Assembly: GCA_021851465.1 (NCBI GenBank)
Contig: JAJZDL010000179.1
Span: 1-5,972 of the forward strand
Direction of reading: 5' to 3'
Origin: Acidobacteriota bacterium
GTDB lineage: Bacteria; Acidobacteriota; Terriglobia; Terriglobales; Acidobacteriaceae
DNA: 5,972 nucleotides
The translations under genes were made by a program, and so were the position numbers. This document shows positions 1 to 5,972 of the stretch, piece by piece. Each line of letters opens with the position of its first letter. Within the stretch, counting starts at the first letter, position 1. The notes beneath the pieces are model-generated. The model was given only the letters and a program-made list of their open reading frames with translations. It ran no database searches and had not been told where the DNA came from.

Positions 1-234
1 AGATGCGGCGCCCATCGGGTCGAGCAGCGACATGCGCGCGAGCGCCGCGCGATCGACCGGCGCCGCGCGCCACACGCCGAGCGCCTCGTAAGCCAGCAAC
101 GCCGCCGCCGGAGCGCCGAACGCCCAGCGCCACAGCACCTCCAGCGCAGTCAGAGAAGGCCGCTTCCAACACACCGTCAACGTATGTACAAACGACTGCG
201 TCCCGCGCACCGGCGTATTGCCGTCGAGTGTCAT
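1..234 (-). CDS. Putative membrane protein, N-terminal part (runs off left edge)
   Basis: The frame is open for 78 codons from an ATG at 232-234 to the window edge, so the 3' end is missing. The start of the product reads MTLDGNTPVRGTQSFVHTL. Next comes a basic, Trp-rich patch (CWKRPSLTALEVLWRW, residues 23-38), then a hydrophobic Ala/Leu-rich segment at about residues 39-56 that could be a first transmembrane helix, with a polar Arg/Asp stretch after it. The ATG directly abuts the leuS TAG stop with no spacer, and a GGTG lies about 6 nt upstream inside the end of leuS. This fits translational coupling to leuS. I do not recognise a named family. It resembles the multi-spanning hypothetical proteins of Acidobacteria that begin with a similar cytoplasmic 'W-K/Q-R-P-S' motif, but that is recollection rather than a search result. 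No function is assigned. Confidence 0.72.
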   Translation of the reverse strand, partial: MTLDGNTPVRGTQSFVHTLTVCWKRPSLTALEVLWRWAFGAPAAALLAYEALGVWRAAPVDRAALARMSLLDPMGAAS

Positions 235-2853
235 CTACCGCACCACGATGTTCACGAGCTTGCCCGGCACGACAATTGTCTTCACTACGTTCTTGCCTTC
301 CATGCGTGCCGCAACCTTCGCGTCCGCCAGCGCTGCGGCCTGGATCGTCGCAGCATCGCTTCCAACGGGTACCTTGATTACAGTTACAAGCTTGCCGTTG
401 CACTGAACGGGAATCTCCATCTCTTCTTCGCGTGCAAGCTCCGCATCGGCCACCGGCCACGCGACGCGAAAGACCGCGCCCTCGCCGCCAAGTGCCTGCC
501 ACAACTCCGCCGCAAGAAACGGCGCGAACGGCGCAAGCATCAGCGTGAGATTGCGGAAGACTTCGGCAATAACGGGGCCGGAGATGTTGCCTGCGTCCAT
601 CGGCGGCTCTGCCGCCGCCACTTCGTTGACCAGGATCATGATCGCCGCAATGCAGGTGTTGAAGTGCCATCGTCCGCTGAAGTCCGCTGTAATCTTGGCA
701 ATGGTCTGGTGCAGCGTGCGCAACAGCTTCGCCTCCGCCGCTGCATCTGCGCCAACGCCCTCCTTCGCAGTCGCGGCGTACTTCATCGTCAGGCGATGCA
801 CTCTTGCAAGGAATCGGCTGATGCCCGCGACGCCCTCCTCCTGCCACTCCAGGTCGCGGTCCGGCGGCGCGGCAAAGAGCGCGTACATGCGCGTGGCGTC
901 CGCTCCGTAGCGCTCGATCATCAGGTCGGGCGAGACGACGTTTCCCTTCGACTTCGACATCTTCGCCCCGTCTTTAATCACCATCCCCTGCGTAAACAGC
1001 CGCGCCGCAGGCTCGTCGTTCGCAATCAACCCGAGGTCGAGCATCGCCTTCGTCCAGAAGCGCGAGTAGATCAGGTGCAGGATCGCGTGCTCCACGCCGC
1101 CGATGTACTGGTCGATGGGAAACCAGTAGTTCGCCTTCGCCGAATCGAAGGGGGCGGCAGAGTTTTTCGCATCCGTGTAGCGATAGAAGTACCAGCTCGA
1201 ATCGACGAAGGTGTCCATGGTGTCGGTCTCGCGGCGGGCAGGGCCTCCGCAAACCGGGCAGGCAGTGTTCACAAAATCCGCCACGCGTCCCAGCGGCGAG
1301 CCACCCTGCTGCGTGATCTTCACCTGCGCGGGCAGCAGCACGGGCAGCGCGCTCTCCGGCAACGCAACCACGCCGCCCGGTTCGGTTCCCGCGTGGCCAT
1401 TCGTGCAATAGACCATCGGGATCGGCGTGCCCCAGTAGCGCTGCCGGCTCACGCCCCAGTCCTTCAGGCGATATGTAACCGTCGCACTGCCAAATCCATT
1501 CGCCTTGGCGAACGCAGCCATCTTCTTCTGCGCCTCGATGCACGACTCCCCCGTCCACTGGCCGGAGTCGATAAGAACCGCATCGTCTTTGGCGGTATAC
1601 GGAAGCTGCTCCACAGGGTTCTCTACAGAGACATTGTCATTCTGAGCGGAGCGAAGAACCCCCGCATTTCGCTCTTGATCTTGCTGTTGTCTGTTCTTGT
1701 CCCTCGGAACAATTACGCGGCGCACCGGCAGCCCATATTTATTGGCGAACTCGAAATCGCGCTCATCGTGCGCGGGAACGCTCATGATGGCGCCGGTGCC
1801 GTAGTCGGCCAGAATATAATTTGCAACCCAGATCGGCACAAGCTCGCCATTGAACGGGTTGATGGCGAACTTCCCTGTGTCCACGCCGTGCTTCTCGATC
1901 GCGCCCAGATCGCCCGACTCGCGCGCGGCCTTCTGCTGCGCCAGCATCTCTTCGATCTGCCCTGCCAACGCCGCATCGCTCGCGGCAAAGCCCTTCGCCA
2001 CCATGTGCTCCGGAGCAAGCTGTACGCTGGTCGCGCCGAAGATCGTGTCCACGCGCGTGGTGAACACCGCAATCTTCTCGCTCGACTCGCTGACGGCAAA
2101 GTCCACCAGCGCGCCTTCGCTGCGCCCGATCCAGTTGCGCTGCATGGTGCGCACCTTCTCCGGCCAGCCATCCATCTTGTCCAAACCGTCTAGCAGCTCG
2201 TCCGCATACTTTGTGATGCGCAAAAACCACTGCGTCAGGTCGCGCTGCTCCACCAGCGTGTCGTCGTGCCGCCAGCATCGGCCGTCTACCACCTGCTCGT
2301 TGGCCAGCACAGTCGCACACTGCGGACACCAGTTCACCTTGCTCTTCTTGCGGTACGCCAGGCCGCGCTCGTACATCTTCAGGAAGAACCACTGGTTCCA
2401 GCGGTAGTACTCCGGCAGGCAGGTCGTGACTTCGGTCGCCCAGTCGTAGCTCAGGCCCATGCGCCGCATCTGCTGGCGCATCGCCGCAATGTTGGCCAGC
2501 GTCCACTCGGCGGGCGGCGTGTCGTTCTTCAGCGCGGCATTCTCCGCCGGCAGGCCGAAGGCGTCCCAGCCCATCGGGTGCAGCACGTTGTAGCCGCGCA
2601 TCCACATGAAGCGCGCCAGTGCGTCGCCGATGGCGTAGTTGCGCACATGGCCCATGTGCAACTGCCCGCTGGGATAGGGTAGCATCTCCAGGCAATAGAA
2701 CTTCGGCTTGGCCCGCGCCTCTCCGTCTCCGCTATGCCCCTCCGCCGCATACAGCGACGCATCCGCGTCCCACCGCGCCTGCCACTTCGGTTCAATCTCC
2801 GCCGGGTTGTACCGCCCCTGCGCTTCACTCGTGCTCTGTACCGACTCTGCCAT
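235..2853 (-). CDS. leuS: Leucyl-tRNA synthetase (LeuRS, class I)
   Basis: This cytoplasmic enzyme joins leucine to tRNA-Leu using ATP and hydrolyses mischarged products. From the ATG at 2853 it has 872 residues, against about 860 in E. coli. Visible landmarks are the class I HIGH motif as HMGH (66-69), a zinc-binding insert with C176, C179, C193 and H196, and the CP1 editing domain. In CP1 the Thr-rich motif is TTRVDTIFG (265-273), and the editing Asp lies in AHDERD (361-366, D366). The YRLKDWGVSRQRYWG block (461-475) and KMSKS (631-635) follow, then an anticodon-binding and C-terminal domain. The leucine-specific insert before KMSKS is almost absent: TQGMV is followed by only a few residues. 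About residues 385-410 are an unusual polar insert encoded by a dispersed repeat. The frame is also open upstream to a TTG at 2901, but those 16 residues look non-native, so the ATG before AESVQ is preferred. No clear Shine-Dalgarno is seen. Confidence 0.97.
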   Translation of the reverse strand: MAESVQSTSEAQGRYNPAEIEPKWQARWDADASLYAAEGHSGDGEARAKPKFYCLEMLPYPSGQLHMGHVRNYAIGDALARFMWMRGYNVLHPMGWDAFGLPAENAALKNDTPPAEWTLANIAAMRQQMRRMGLSYDWATEVTTCLPEYYRWNQWFFLKMYERGLAYRKKSKVNWCPQCATVLANEQVVDGRCWRHDDTLVEQRDLTQWFLRITKYADELLDGLDKMDGWPEKVRTMQRNWIGRSEGALVDFAVSESSEKIAVFTTRVDTIFGATSVQLAPEHMVAKGFAASDAALAGQIEEMLAQQKAARESGDLGAIEKHGVDTGKFAINPFNGELVPIWVANYILADYGTGAIMSVPAHDERDFEFANKYGLPVRRVIVPRDKNRQQQDQERNAGVLRSAQNDNVSVENPVEQLPYTAKDDAVLIDSGQWTGESCIEAQKKMAAFAKANGFGSATVTYRLKDWGVSRQRYWGTPIPMVYCTNGHAGTEPGGVVALPESALPVLLPAQVKITQQGGSPLGRVADFVNTACPVCGGPARRETDTMDTFVDSSWYFYRYTDAKNSAAPFDSAKANYWFPIDQYIGGVEHAILHLIYSRFWTKAMLDLGLIANDEPAARLFTQGMVIKDGAKMSKSKGNVVSPDLMIERYGADATRMYALFAAPPDRDLEWQEEGVAGISRFLARVHRLTMKYAATAKEGVGADAAAEAKLLRTLHQTIAKITADFSGRWHFNTCIAAIMILVNEVAAAEPPMDAGNISGPVIAEVFRNLTLMLAPFAPFLAAELWQALGGEGAVFRVAWPVADAELAREEEMEIPVQCNGKLVTVIKVPVGSDAATIQAAALADAKVAARMEGKNVVKTIVVPGKLVNIVVR
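1634..1701. repeat. Dispersed 'TCATTCTGAGCGGAGCGAAG' repeat embedded in frame in leuS
   Basis: The plus strand at 1636-1655 reads gTCATTCTGAGCGGAGCGAA and continues into gaacccc. This closely matches the short dispersed repeat whose translations appear as 'VILSGAKNP' on one strand and 'GVLRSAQNDN' on the other in many acidobacterial and other genomes. In the leuS frame it gives AGVLRSAQNDN (residues 397-407). The adjoining 1666-1701 encodes a Gln/Arg/Asn/Asp-rich run (D385 to N396, containing NRQQQDQER), which I treat as the repeat's variable tail. The exact boundaries are uncertain. Only one copy lies in this window, so the repeat identity rests on recognition of the consensus. Confidence 0.7.
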
Positions 2854-2858
2854 ATCTA

Positions 2859-2877
2859 CCGATTGTAAAGAAATCGG
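2859..2877 (-). promoter_or_regulatory. Inverted repeat in the leuS leader
   Basis: Six-base arms CCGATT and AATCGG flank a 7-base loop in the 51-bp gap before leuS. On the leuS strand the 3' arm ends 5 nt before the ATG, exactly where a ribosome-binding site would lie, and no purine-rich Shine-Dalgarno is otherwise evident. A role in limiting translation initiation is conceivable. The stem is short and could occur by chance. There is no U-run, so it is not a typical terminator for the upstream gene. Confidence 0.3.
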
Positions 2878-2904
2878 CTTCGTGCGGTTATACGGCAGCA
2901 ATCT

Positions 2905-4653
2905 TTACCGCGCTCTTGCCGGCATAGCGGCCAAATACGTGGACAGGATGGTGGTCTCGAATGCCGACGGCTGTCCATTGTCGAGCCATGGCTGATAGAC
3001 CGTCTTCCGGGCGGACTCCAGCGCCGCCGCCGCCACCTGCGCGTCGTCCGCGTCCTCCACCTCGGCGCGCGTCACGATGCCCTGCGTGTCCACCCATACA
3101 TGCGTTTGCGCGTAACCGTGAATTCGCGCGGCTTGCGCCGACACTCCCCGCGCCAAAATCCTATGTTGCTGCGGATTGGGGGTTGGAGAAGAGTTTCTGT
3201 CCTTTGAGTTCGTCTGCATCTCGCGGAGTCCGTCGATCTGCTGAAATATGTCCGGCGAAAACTCCATCCCTGCGGCGGTGAGCCTGGCTTCAACGAGCAA
3301 GTTCTTGTCCTGATAGATACGCAGAGTGCTCACACGATATTTCCAGGTGTCCACCTTCTTCCAACCCTCGTATTCGACGCGCTCCGATTCCAGTGAACCC
3401 GAGACAATAAATCCAGTGAGAGGGTCGAAACACATCTGCGCCGTCGCGCCGATGCCGGCACACGTCAGTTGCTCATCCGCCACCGTCACCGTCTTCAGCC
3501 CTGGAATCGTACCCCCGCCATGCAGAACGCGCTGCACCGCATCCCGGGGCAGGACCCTGTCCCAGACAAACTCCACCACCCGCAACGGCAGGATTCCATC
3601 TCTCATTCCCCACATCTGCCCGGTCGCATAATTCGATACACGCACTTCGTTGTATGTATCTGTGTGCAGCTCGAAGCGGAAGCCAGCCGGGCTAATCCAC
3701 GTCTCGATACTGCCCTGATGCTTCTCCCCCTTGTAGTCGGTCATGGTCAGCTCGTAGCGCTCGTGGTAGGGGGCAAAGAGGTTGTCGGAGTGCGCTGTGG
3801 CGGCGGCAATCACCCGGTCTGCGGCATCCGCCAGATTGTCGTCGACGATGGGCCGAGGCAGGGGAGATGGCTTGGGCAGCACAACGCTAAAATGGCCTTC
3901 TATCTCCCAGTTGTCCTTGGTATATCCACCTGGCGGACTGAAGAGCGCCTCGTCCGGCTCTTCGCGTGTCAGTTCCGTCACCTGGGCCTGGCTGCGTCCC
4001 GTCCTTGGATCATCGTGGATATGGAGCAACTCCATGCGCCACAGCGGCGACTCCCACACATCGTCGACCACCCTCACCGCAGGGCCTCCATCTTTTTCCG
4101 AGGGGATGGTCGTTGTGGTGCGGACTCCTTCGGCCTGAAGGCCGGCAATCTCACGCGGAGGCAGAGGTTCCCGGGTCACGCTCGCGTCTGCTCGGCTCTC
4201 CGATTGCTGAAGATCGGCCTGCCCCTTCACGGGGCCTGTTGTATTGCTGGACGATGGAACCCGCGACGGCAGCGCCGAGGTCGCTCCCATGGTAGAGATC
4301 TTCGCCACGCCTGTAGCCGAATCCAGGTTCGCGAACAGGTGGGTCACGGGATTGTAGAGCCTGATTGTGGGAGGCTCAGCGGCCTGCGGACCGGCTTCGT
4401 CCTGGCCGTCTTCGAATCGCTGCCGTCCTGCCGAGTCACGCATGATTCGGCTTACGCGACGATGATTGACCGTGGTCCCGTCTGCCTTCGTCTCTGTGCT
4501 GTTCCACTCTACCGTAGCCGTAAACGGCGCACCTACCACCGCATACAACGCGGGCGGAATCAGCATATCGCTCGGCGCACTCTGCCCTATCGCCGTTGGC
4601 ACCGCCATCAGGCCAAAGCCTAGCCCAGCCAGGACCATATTCCGCAACCACAT
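2905..4653 (-). CDS. Secreted protein with acidobacterial periplasmic module and TonB C-terminal-like domain
   Basis: The 582-residue product starts with a signal peptide: MWLRN, a hydrophobic core at about 6-22, and likely cleavage or anchoring near AIGQSA (21-26). Residues about 30-250 resemble a module common in Acidobacteria, with a KADGT motif (57-60), RDSAGR (72-77), GLQAEGVRTTTTIP (171-184), DDPRTGR (214-220) and EEPDEALF (231-238). Residues about 270-480 form a second, beta-rich looking region containing C398 and C408. A Ser/Pro/Asn/Gln-rich linker (about 480-497) leads to a TonB_C-like end: HVWVDTQGIV (518-527), an Ala-rich helix (538-548), then YQPWLDNGQP (553-562). The start at 4653 is chosen over an in-frame ATG at 4692 because GGAG lies 7 nt upstream and the signal peptide then begins at the terminus. 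It is probably periplasmic or anchored in the inner membrane. Annotation pipelines might call it 'energy transducer TonB'. The role is unknown, and no ExbB or ExbD gene is nearby. Confidence 0.85.
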   Translation of the reverse strand: MWLRNMVLAGLGFGLMAVPTAIGQSAPSDMLIPPALYAVVGAPFTATVEWNSTETKADGTTVNHRRVSRIMRDSAGRQRFEDGQDEAGPQAAEPPTIRLYNPVTHLFANLDSATGVAKISTMGATSALPSRVPSSSNTTGPVKGQADLQQSESRADASVTREPLPPREIAGLQAEGVRTTTTIPSEKDGGPAVRVVDDVWESPLWRMELLHIHDDPRTGRSQAQVTELTREEPDEALFSPPGGYTKDNWEIEGHFSVVLPKPSPLPRPIVDDNLADAADRVIAAATAHSDNLFAPYHERYELTMTDYKGEKHQGSIETWISPAGFRFELHTDTYNEVRVSNYATGQMWGMRDGILPLRVVEFVWDRVLPRDAVQRVLHGGGTIPGLKTVTVADEQLTCAGIGATAQMCFDPLTGFIVSGSLESERVEYEGWKKVDTWKYRVSTLRIYQDKNLLVEARLTAAGMEFSPDIFQQIDGLREMQTNSKDRNSSPTPNPQQHRILARGVSAQAARIHGYAQTHVWVDTQGIVTRAEVEDADDAQVAAAALESARKTVYQPWLDNGQPSAFETTILSTYLAAMPARAR

Positions 4654-4660
4654 CGTCTCG

Positions 4661-4664
4661 CTCC
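4661..4664 (-). promoter_or_regulatory. Shine-Dalgarno GGAG deciding the start of the secreted TonB-like protein
   Basis: On the minus strand GGAG is followed by a 7-nt spacer (CGAGACG) and the ATG at 4653. The alternative in-frame ATG at 4692 has no comparable purine-rich site and would place 13 extra residues in front of the signal peptide. This supports the shorter start. Confidence 0.6.
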
Positions 4665-4707
4665 AGAACTTCGGCAGCAAGGATACACCCATGCCGCCAA
4701 GTACAGG

Positions 4708-4734
4708 GAAACAAGTTTCTTATGCGATTATCGC
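4708..4734. other. Two small inverted repeats between nfo and the secreted-protein gene
   Basis: GAAAC-AA-GTTTC (4708-4719) and GCGA-TTA-TCGC (4724-4734) lie next to each other in the short gap after the nfo stop codon. Neither is followed by a T-run on the minus strand, so intrinsic termination is not supported. They may be processing or binding sites, or chance. Confidence 0.25.
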
Positions 4735-4740
4735 GCAACC

Positions 4741-5658
4741 TTACCCCGCCGCCAGCGCCTTCAGCGCAGCGACGTTGCGCGCCTCGTCGCCGGGCGCGTC
4801 CACCGGCGTCTCGGCGATGAACGCGCAGTGGGCGAAGCGCGCGTCGTGCAGCAGGCGGCGGAAGGGCGCTGTGCCGATGGTCCCCTCGCCGATGTGCTGA
4901 TGGCGGTCCAGCTTCGATCCGAAGGCCGCCTTCGCGTCGTTGCAGTGCCACACCTTCACCGTGTCGAAGCCCACCGTCGCGCCCACCTGTCGCATCGTCT
5001 CGGCGTAGCCCGCATCGGAGACGATGTCGTACCCGGCAACATGAATATGACAGGTGTCCAGGCACATGCCGACCGGCGCGTACGGCTTCAGCATCCCCAC
5101 CAACTCCGCCACCTGCTCCAGCTTTCCGCCGAGGGAGAACTCCGCGCCGGCGGTGTTCTCGATCAGAATGCGAAAGTCCTTGCCCGCAAAGTCGATCCCC
5201 TCGACCGCCCGCTCGATGGACTCCGCCGCCAGCCGTAACCCCTCTTCACGTGTCAACCCCTTCCAGCTTCCGGGATGCAGCACCAACCCCTCCGCGCCCA
5301 GCGCCAGCGCGCGTTCCACCTCGCCGCGAAAGGCCGCGACCGAGTTCACCCTCACCGTCTCCGTCTGGCTGCACACATTGATCAGATAGCTGGCGTGGAT
5401 CGCCACCGGCCCCACGCCGAACTGCGCGCGCAGTTCACGCAGCTTGACTGCGTCCGCCGGTTTCACCGCCGAGGCGCGCCACATGCGCGGGCTGGAAGAG
5501 AAGATCTGGAAGGTATTGGCCCCCACCTCCACCGCTCGCTCCACCGCCGTCCAGCATCCGCCCGTCGTGCTCAGGTGCACGCCGATCCGCCGCGCACCGA
5601 CCGCTGCCGCGCTTGAACCGGAGGTCGTCTCGCCGTCGTCTTTCGTCTCTTTCGCCAT
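4741..5658 (-). CDS. nfo: Deoxyribonuclease IV / endonuclease IV (AP endonuclease)
   Basis: This is a base-excision-repair enzyme that cleaves the DNA backbone 5' of abasic sites and trims blocked 3' ends. It has a TIM-barrel fold with three metal ions, usually zinc, and acts in the cytoplasm. The 305-residue product has all nine metal ligands expected from E. coli Nfo: H88, H128, E167, D201, H204, H238, D251, H253 and E283. Their offsets from the E. coli residues are a constant 19 and then 22. Family signatures are visible as IENTAGAEF (166-174), CLDTCHIHVAGYD (199-211) and HCNDAKAAFGS (238-248), followed by DRHQHIGEG. The first 23 residues are a polar Ser/Thr/Ala-rich extension ahead of the first barrel strand (RIGVHLS). 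The ATG at 5658 is the only plausible start before that core. The gene is transcribed divergently from the plus-strand gene at 5801 and may head the minus-strand gene run. Confidence 0.96.
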   Translation of the reverse strand: MAKETKDDGETTSGSSAAAVGARRIGVHLSTTGGCWTAVERAVEVGANTFQIFSSSPRMWRASAVKPADAVKLRELRAQFGVGPVAIHASYLINVCSQTETVRVNSVAAFRGEVERALALGAEGLVLHPGSWKGLTREEGLRLAAESIERAVEGIDFAGKDFRILIENTAGAEFSLGGKLEQVAELVGMLKPYAPVGMCLDTCHIHVAGYDIVSDAGYAETMRQVGATVGFDTVKVWHCNDAKAAFGSKLDRHQHIGEGTIGTAPFRRLLHDARFAHCAFIAETPVDAPGDEARNVAALKALAAG

Positions 5659-5739
5659 GTCTTCGAGCCTACCGCAGAAGATTATTCAGCGCACGGTCAA
5701 TCTTCCTGTGTATCATCACCGTGCCCGGAGTTTCCGCTA

Positions 5740-5755
5740 TTTGCCGTCCGGCAAA
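5740..5755. promoter_or_regulatory. Palindrome TTTGCCG-TC-CGGCAAA, candidate operator
   Basis: Perfect 7-base arms are separated by 2 bases, with the centre about 53 bp upstream of the plus-strand ATG. The compact dyad is the size expected of a dimeric regulator's binding site. As RNA it could form only a 6-bp stem with a 4-nt loop, and no T-run follows. No regulator gene is in the window, so the binder is unknown. Confidence 0.4.
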
Positions 5756-5758
5756 ACC

Positions 5759-5772
5759 CCGCGAATTCGCGG
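5759..5772. promoter_or_regulatory. Perfect 14-bp palindrome CCGCGAATTCGCGG, candidate operator
   Basis: This self-complementary 14-mer lies three bases after the preceding palindrome and 28 bp before the plus-strand start codon. It has an AATT centre flanked by GC-rich arms. It has no spacer, so it suits protein binding to double-stranded DNA better than an RNA hairpin. Chance occurrence in GC-rich DNA is possible. Confidence 0.4.
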
Positions 5773-5785
5773 CACCCCACAGTCT

Positions 5786-5792
5786 GAAAGGA
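5786..5792 (+). promoter_or_regulatory. Shine-Dalgarno GAAAGGA for the right-edge gene
   Basis: The purine-rich GAAAGGA is 8 nt upstream of the ATG at 5801. It supports this start and the plus-strand assignment of the short partial reading frame that follows. Confidence 0.65.
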
Positions 5793-5800
5793 CCCAACCG

Positions 5801-5972
5801 ATGTCCGCTCCACAGAGCTACAAGAACCATGTACGCTGGGATCCCACATGGCACTTTTTCCTCATGCCGATGCTGATGCTCAATATCGTCTTTGCCGCCT
5901 ACAAGCTGGTCCACGACTGGAACTTGCCGGCAAACCATCACTTCGTATTTGGCTGGTGGGTCATTCTGTCGA
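5801..5972 (+). CDS. Small membrane protein, DUF6526-like, N-terminal part (runs off right edge)
   Basis: Fifty-seven codons are present and the 3' end lies outside the window. The product starts MSAPQSYKNHVRWDPTWHFF and continues into a hydrophobic segment (about residues 19-35, Met/Leu/Phe/Ala-rich) that looks like a first transmembrane helix. A short polar, His-containing loop (about 36-48) follows, then what looks like a second helix beginning FVFGWWVIL. The 'YKNH-R-DP-HFF' opening followed at once by a helix resembles DUF6526 family proteins, which are short two-helix membrane proteins common in Acidobacteria and Bacteroidetes. That match is from memory. No biochemical role is known to me. 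A good Shine-Dalgarno supports the start. The gene is divergent from nfo, with two palindromes in its upstream region. Confidence 0.78.
   Translation, partial: MSAPQSYKNHVRWDPTWHFFLMPMLMLNIVFAAYKLVHDWNLPANHHFVFGWWVILS

Larger units (their letters stand above)
5659..5800. promoter_or_regulatory. Divergent intergenic region between nfo and the membrane protein gene
   Basis: These 142 bp separate two divergently transcribed genes and so should hold promoters for both. I could not identify a convincing pair of -35 and -10 boxes on either strand. The right half holds two closely spaced palindromes, listed separately. Nothing in it looks like a small gene or RNA: the open frame on the minus strand across it runs antisense through the downstream gene and has no homolog-like features. 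Confidence 0.55.

Noticed and set aside
265..640. Val instead of Pro in the LeuRS Thr-rich editing motif (TTRVDT), at window positions near 2041-2061, as a sign of editing loss
   Set aside because: The Thr residues and the following Asp are kept, and D366 of the editing site is present. This looks like lineage variation rather than loss of editing. The coordinates given here are residue numbers 265-640 of the protein.
1634..1701. Possibility that the repeat insertion makes leuS a pseudogene
   Set aside because: The reading frame is intact through the insertion and every catalytic, editing and zinc motif is present on both sides. The gene is also normally essential.
184..2193. Long plus-strand open frame (669 codons) opposite leuS
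   Set aside because: It is antisense to a gene with unmistakable LeuRS motifs. The product is Arg/His-rich without domain features, as expected for a shadow frame in GC-rich DNA.
2854..2901. Upstream TTG start that would extend LeuRS by 16 residues
   Set aside because: The extra residues run through the leader hairpin and are not LeuRS-like. The ATG at 2853 gives a normal N-terminus and length.
3469..4623. Plus-strand open frame of 384 codons opposite the secreted TonB-like gene
   Set aside because: The composition is Arg/His/Leu-rich and lacks motifs, while the opposite strand has a signal peptide, a Shine-Dalgarno and recognisable modules. It is a shadow frame.
4654..4692. Upstream ATG start for the secreted protein
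   Set aside because: It would put 13 polar/mixed residues ahead of the signal peptide and has no clear ribosome-binding site. The ATG at 4653 has GGAG at ideal spacing.
5669..5941. Minus-strand open frame of 90 codons across the divergent intergenic region
   Set aside because: It overlaps the plus-strand gene at 5801, which has a good ribosome-binding site and a membrane-protein pattern. The minus-strand product shows no recognisable features.

Overview
The window looks like chromosomal DNA of a GC-rich acidobacterium, probably class Terriglobia (the Granulicella/Edaphobacter/Terriglobus group). This assignment is inferred from three things and not proven: a secreted protein with the 'ADGT' periplasmic module typical of these bacteria, a small membrane protein resembling the DUF6526 family, and a dispersed repeat of the 'TCATTCTGAGCGGAGCGAAG' type that is common in their genomes. 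Nothing here indicates a plasmid, phage, insertion sequence, CRISPR array or RNA gene.

Layout from right to left along the minus strand: nfo (endonuclease IV, 4741-5658), a secreted protein with a TonB C-terminal-like end (2905-4653), leuS (leucyl-tRNA synthetase, 235-2853), and the start of a putative membrane protein (1-234, running off the left edge). Gaps are 87 bp, 51 bp and 0 bp, so the four genes may be one transcription unit. Their functions (DNA repair, envelope, translation) do not form an evident pathway, so co-transcription would reflect housekeeping grouping only. On the plus strand, a divergently oriented membrane protein gene begins at 5801 and runs off the right edge. The 142-bp gap between it and nfo is the only sizeable non-coding stretch. 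It carries two adjacent perfect inverted repeats that are candidate regulator-binding sites.

The most unusual feature is inside leuS. A dispersed repeat, plus a Gln/Arg/Asn/Asp-rich stretch that often accompanies such repeats, sits in frame in the CP1 editing-domain region (about residues 385-410). It adds a polar loop while leaving all catalytic and editing motifs readable. The other observations are modest: the composite architecture of the secreted TonB-like protein, a hairpin just before the leuS start codon, and exact stop-start abutment at the leuS end. I see no complete, undescribed multi-gene system in this window.
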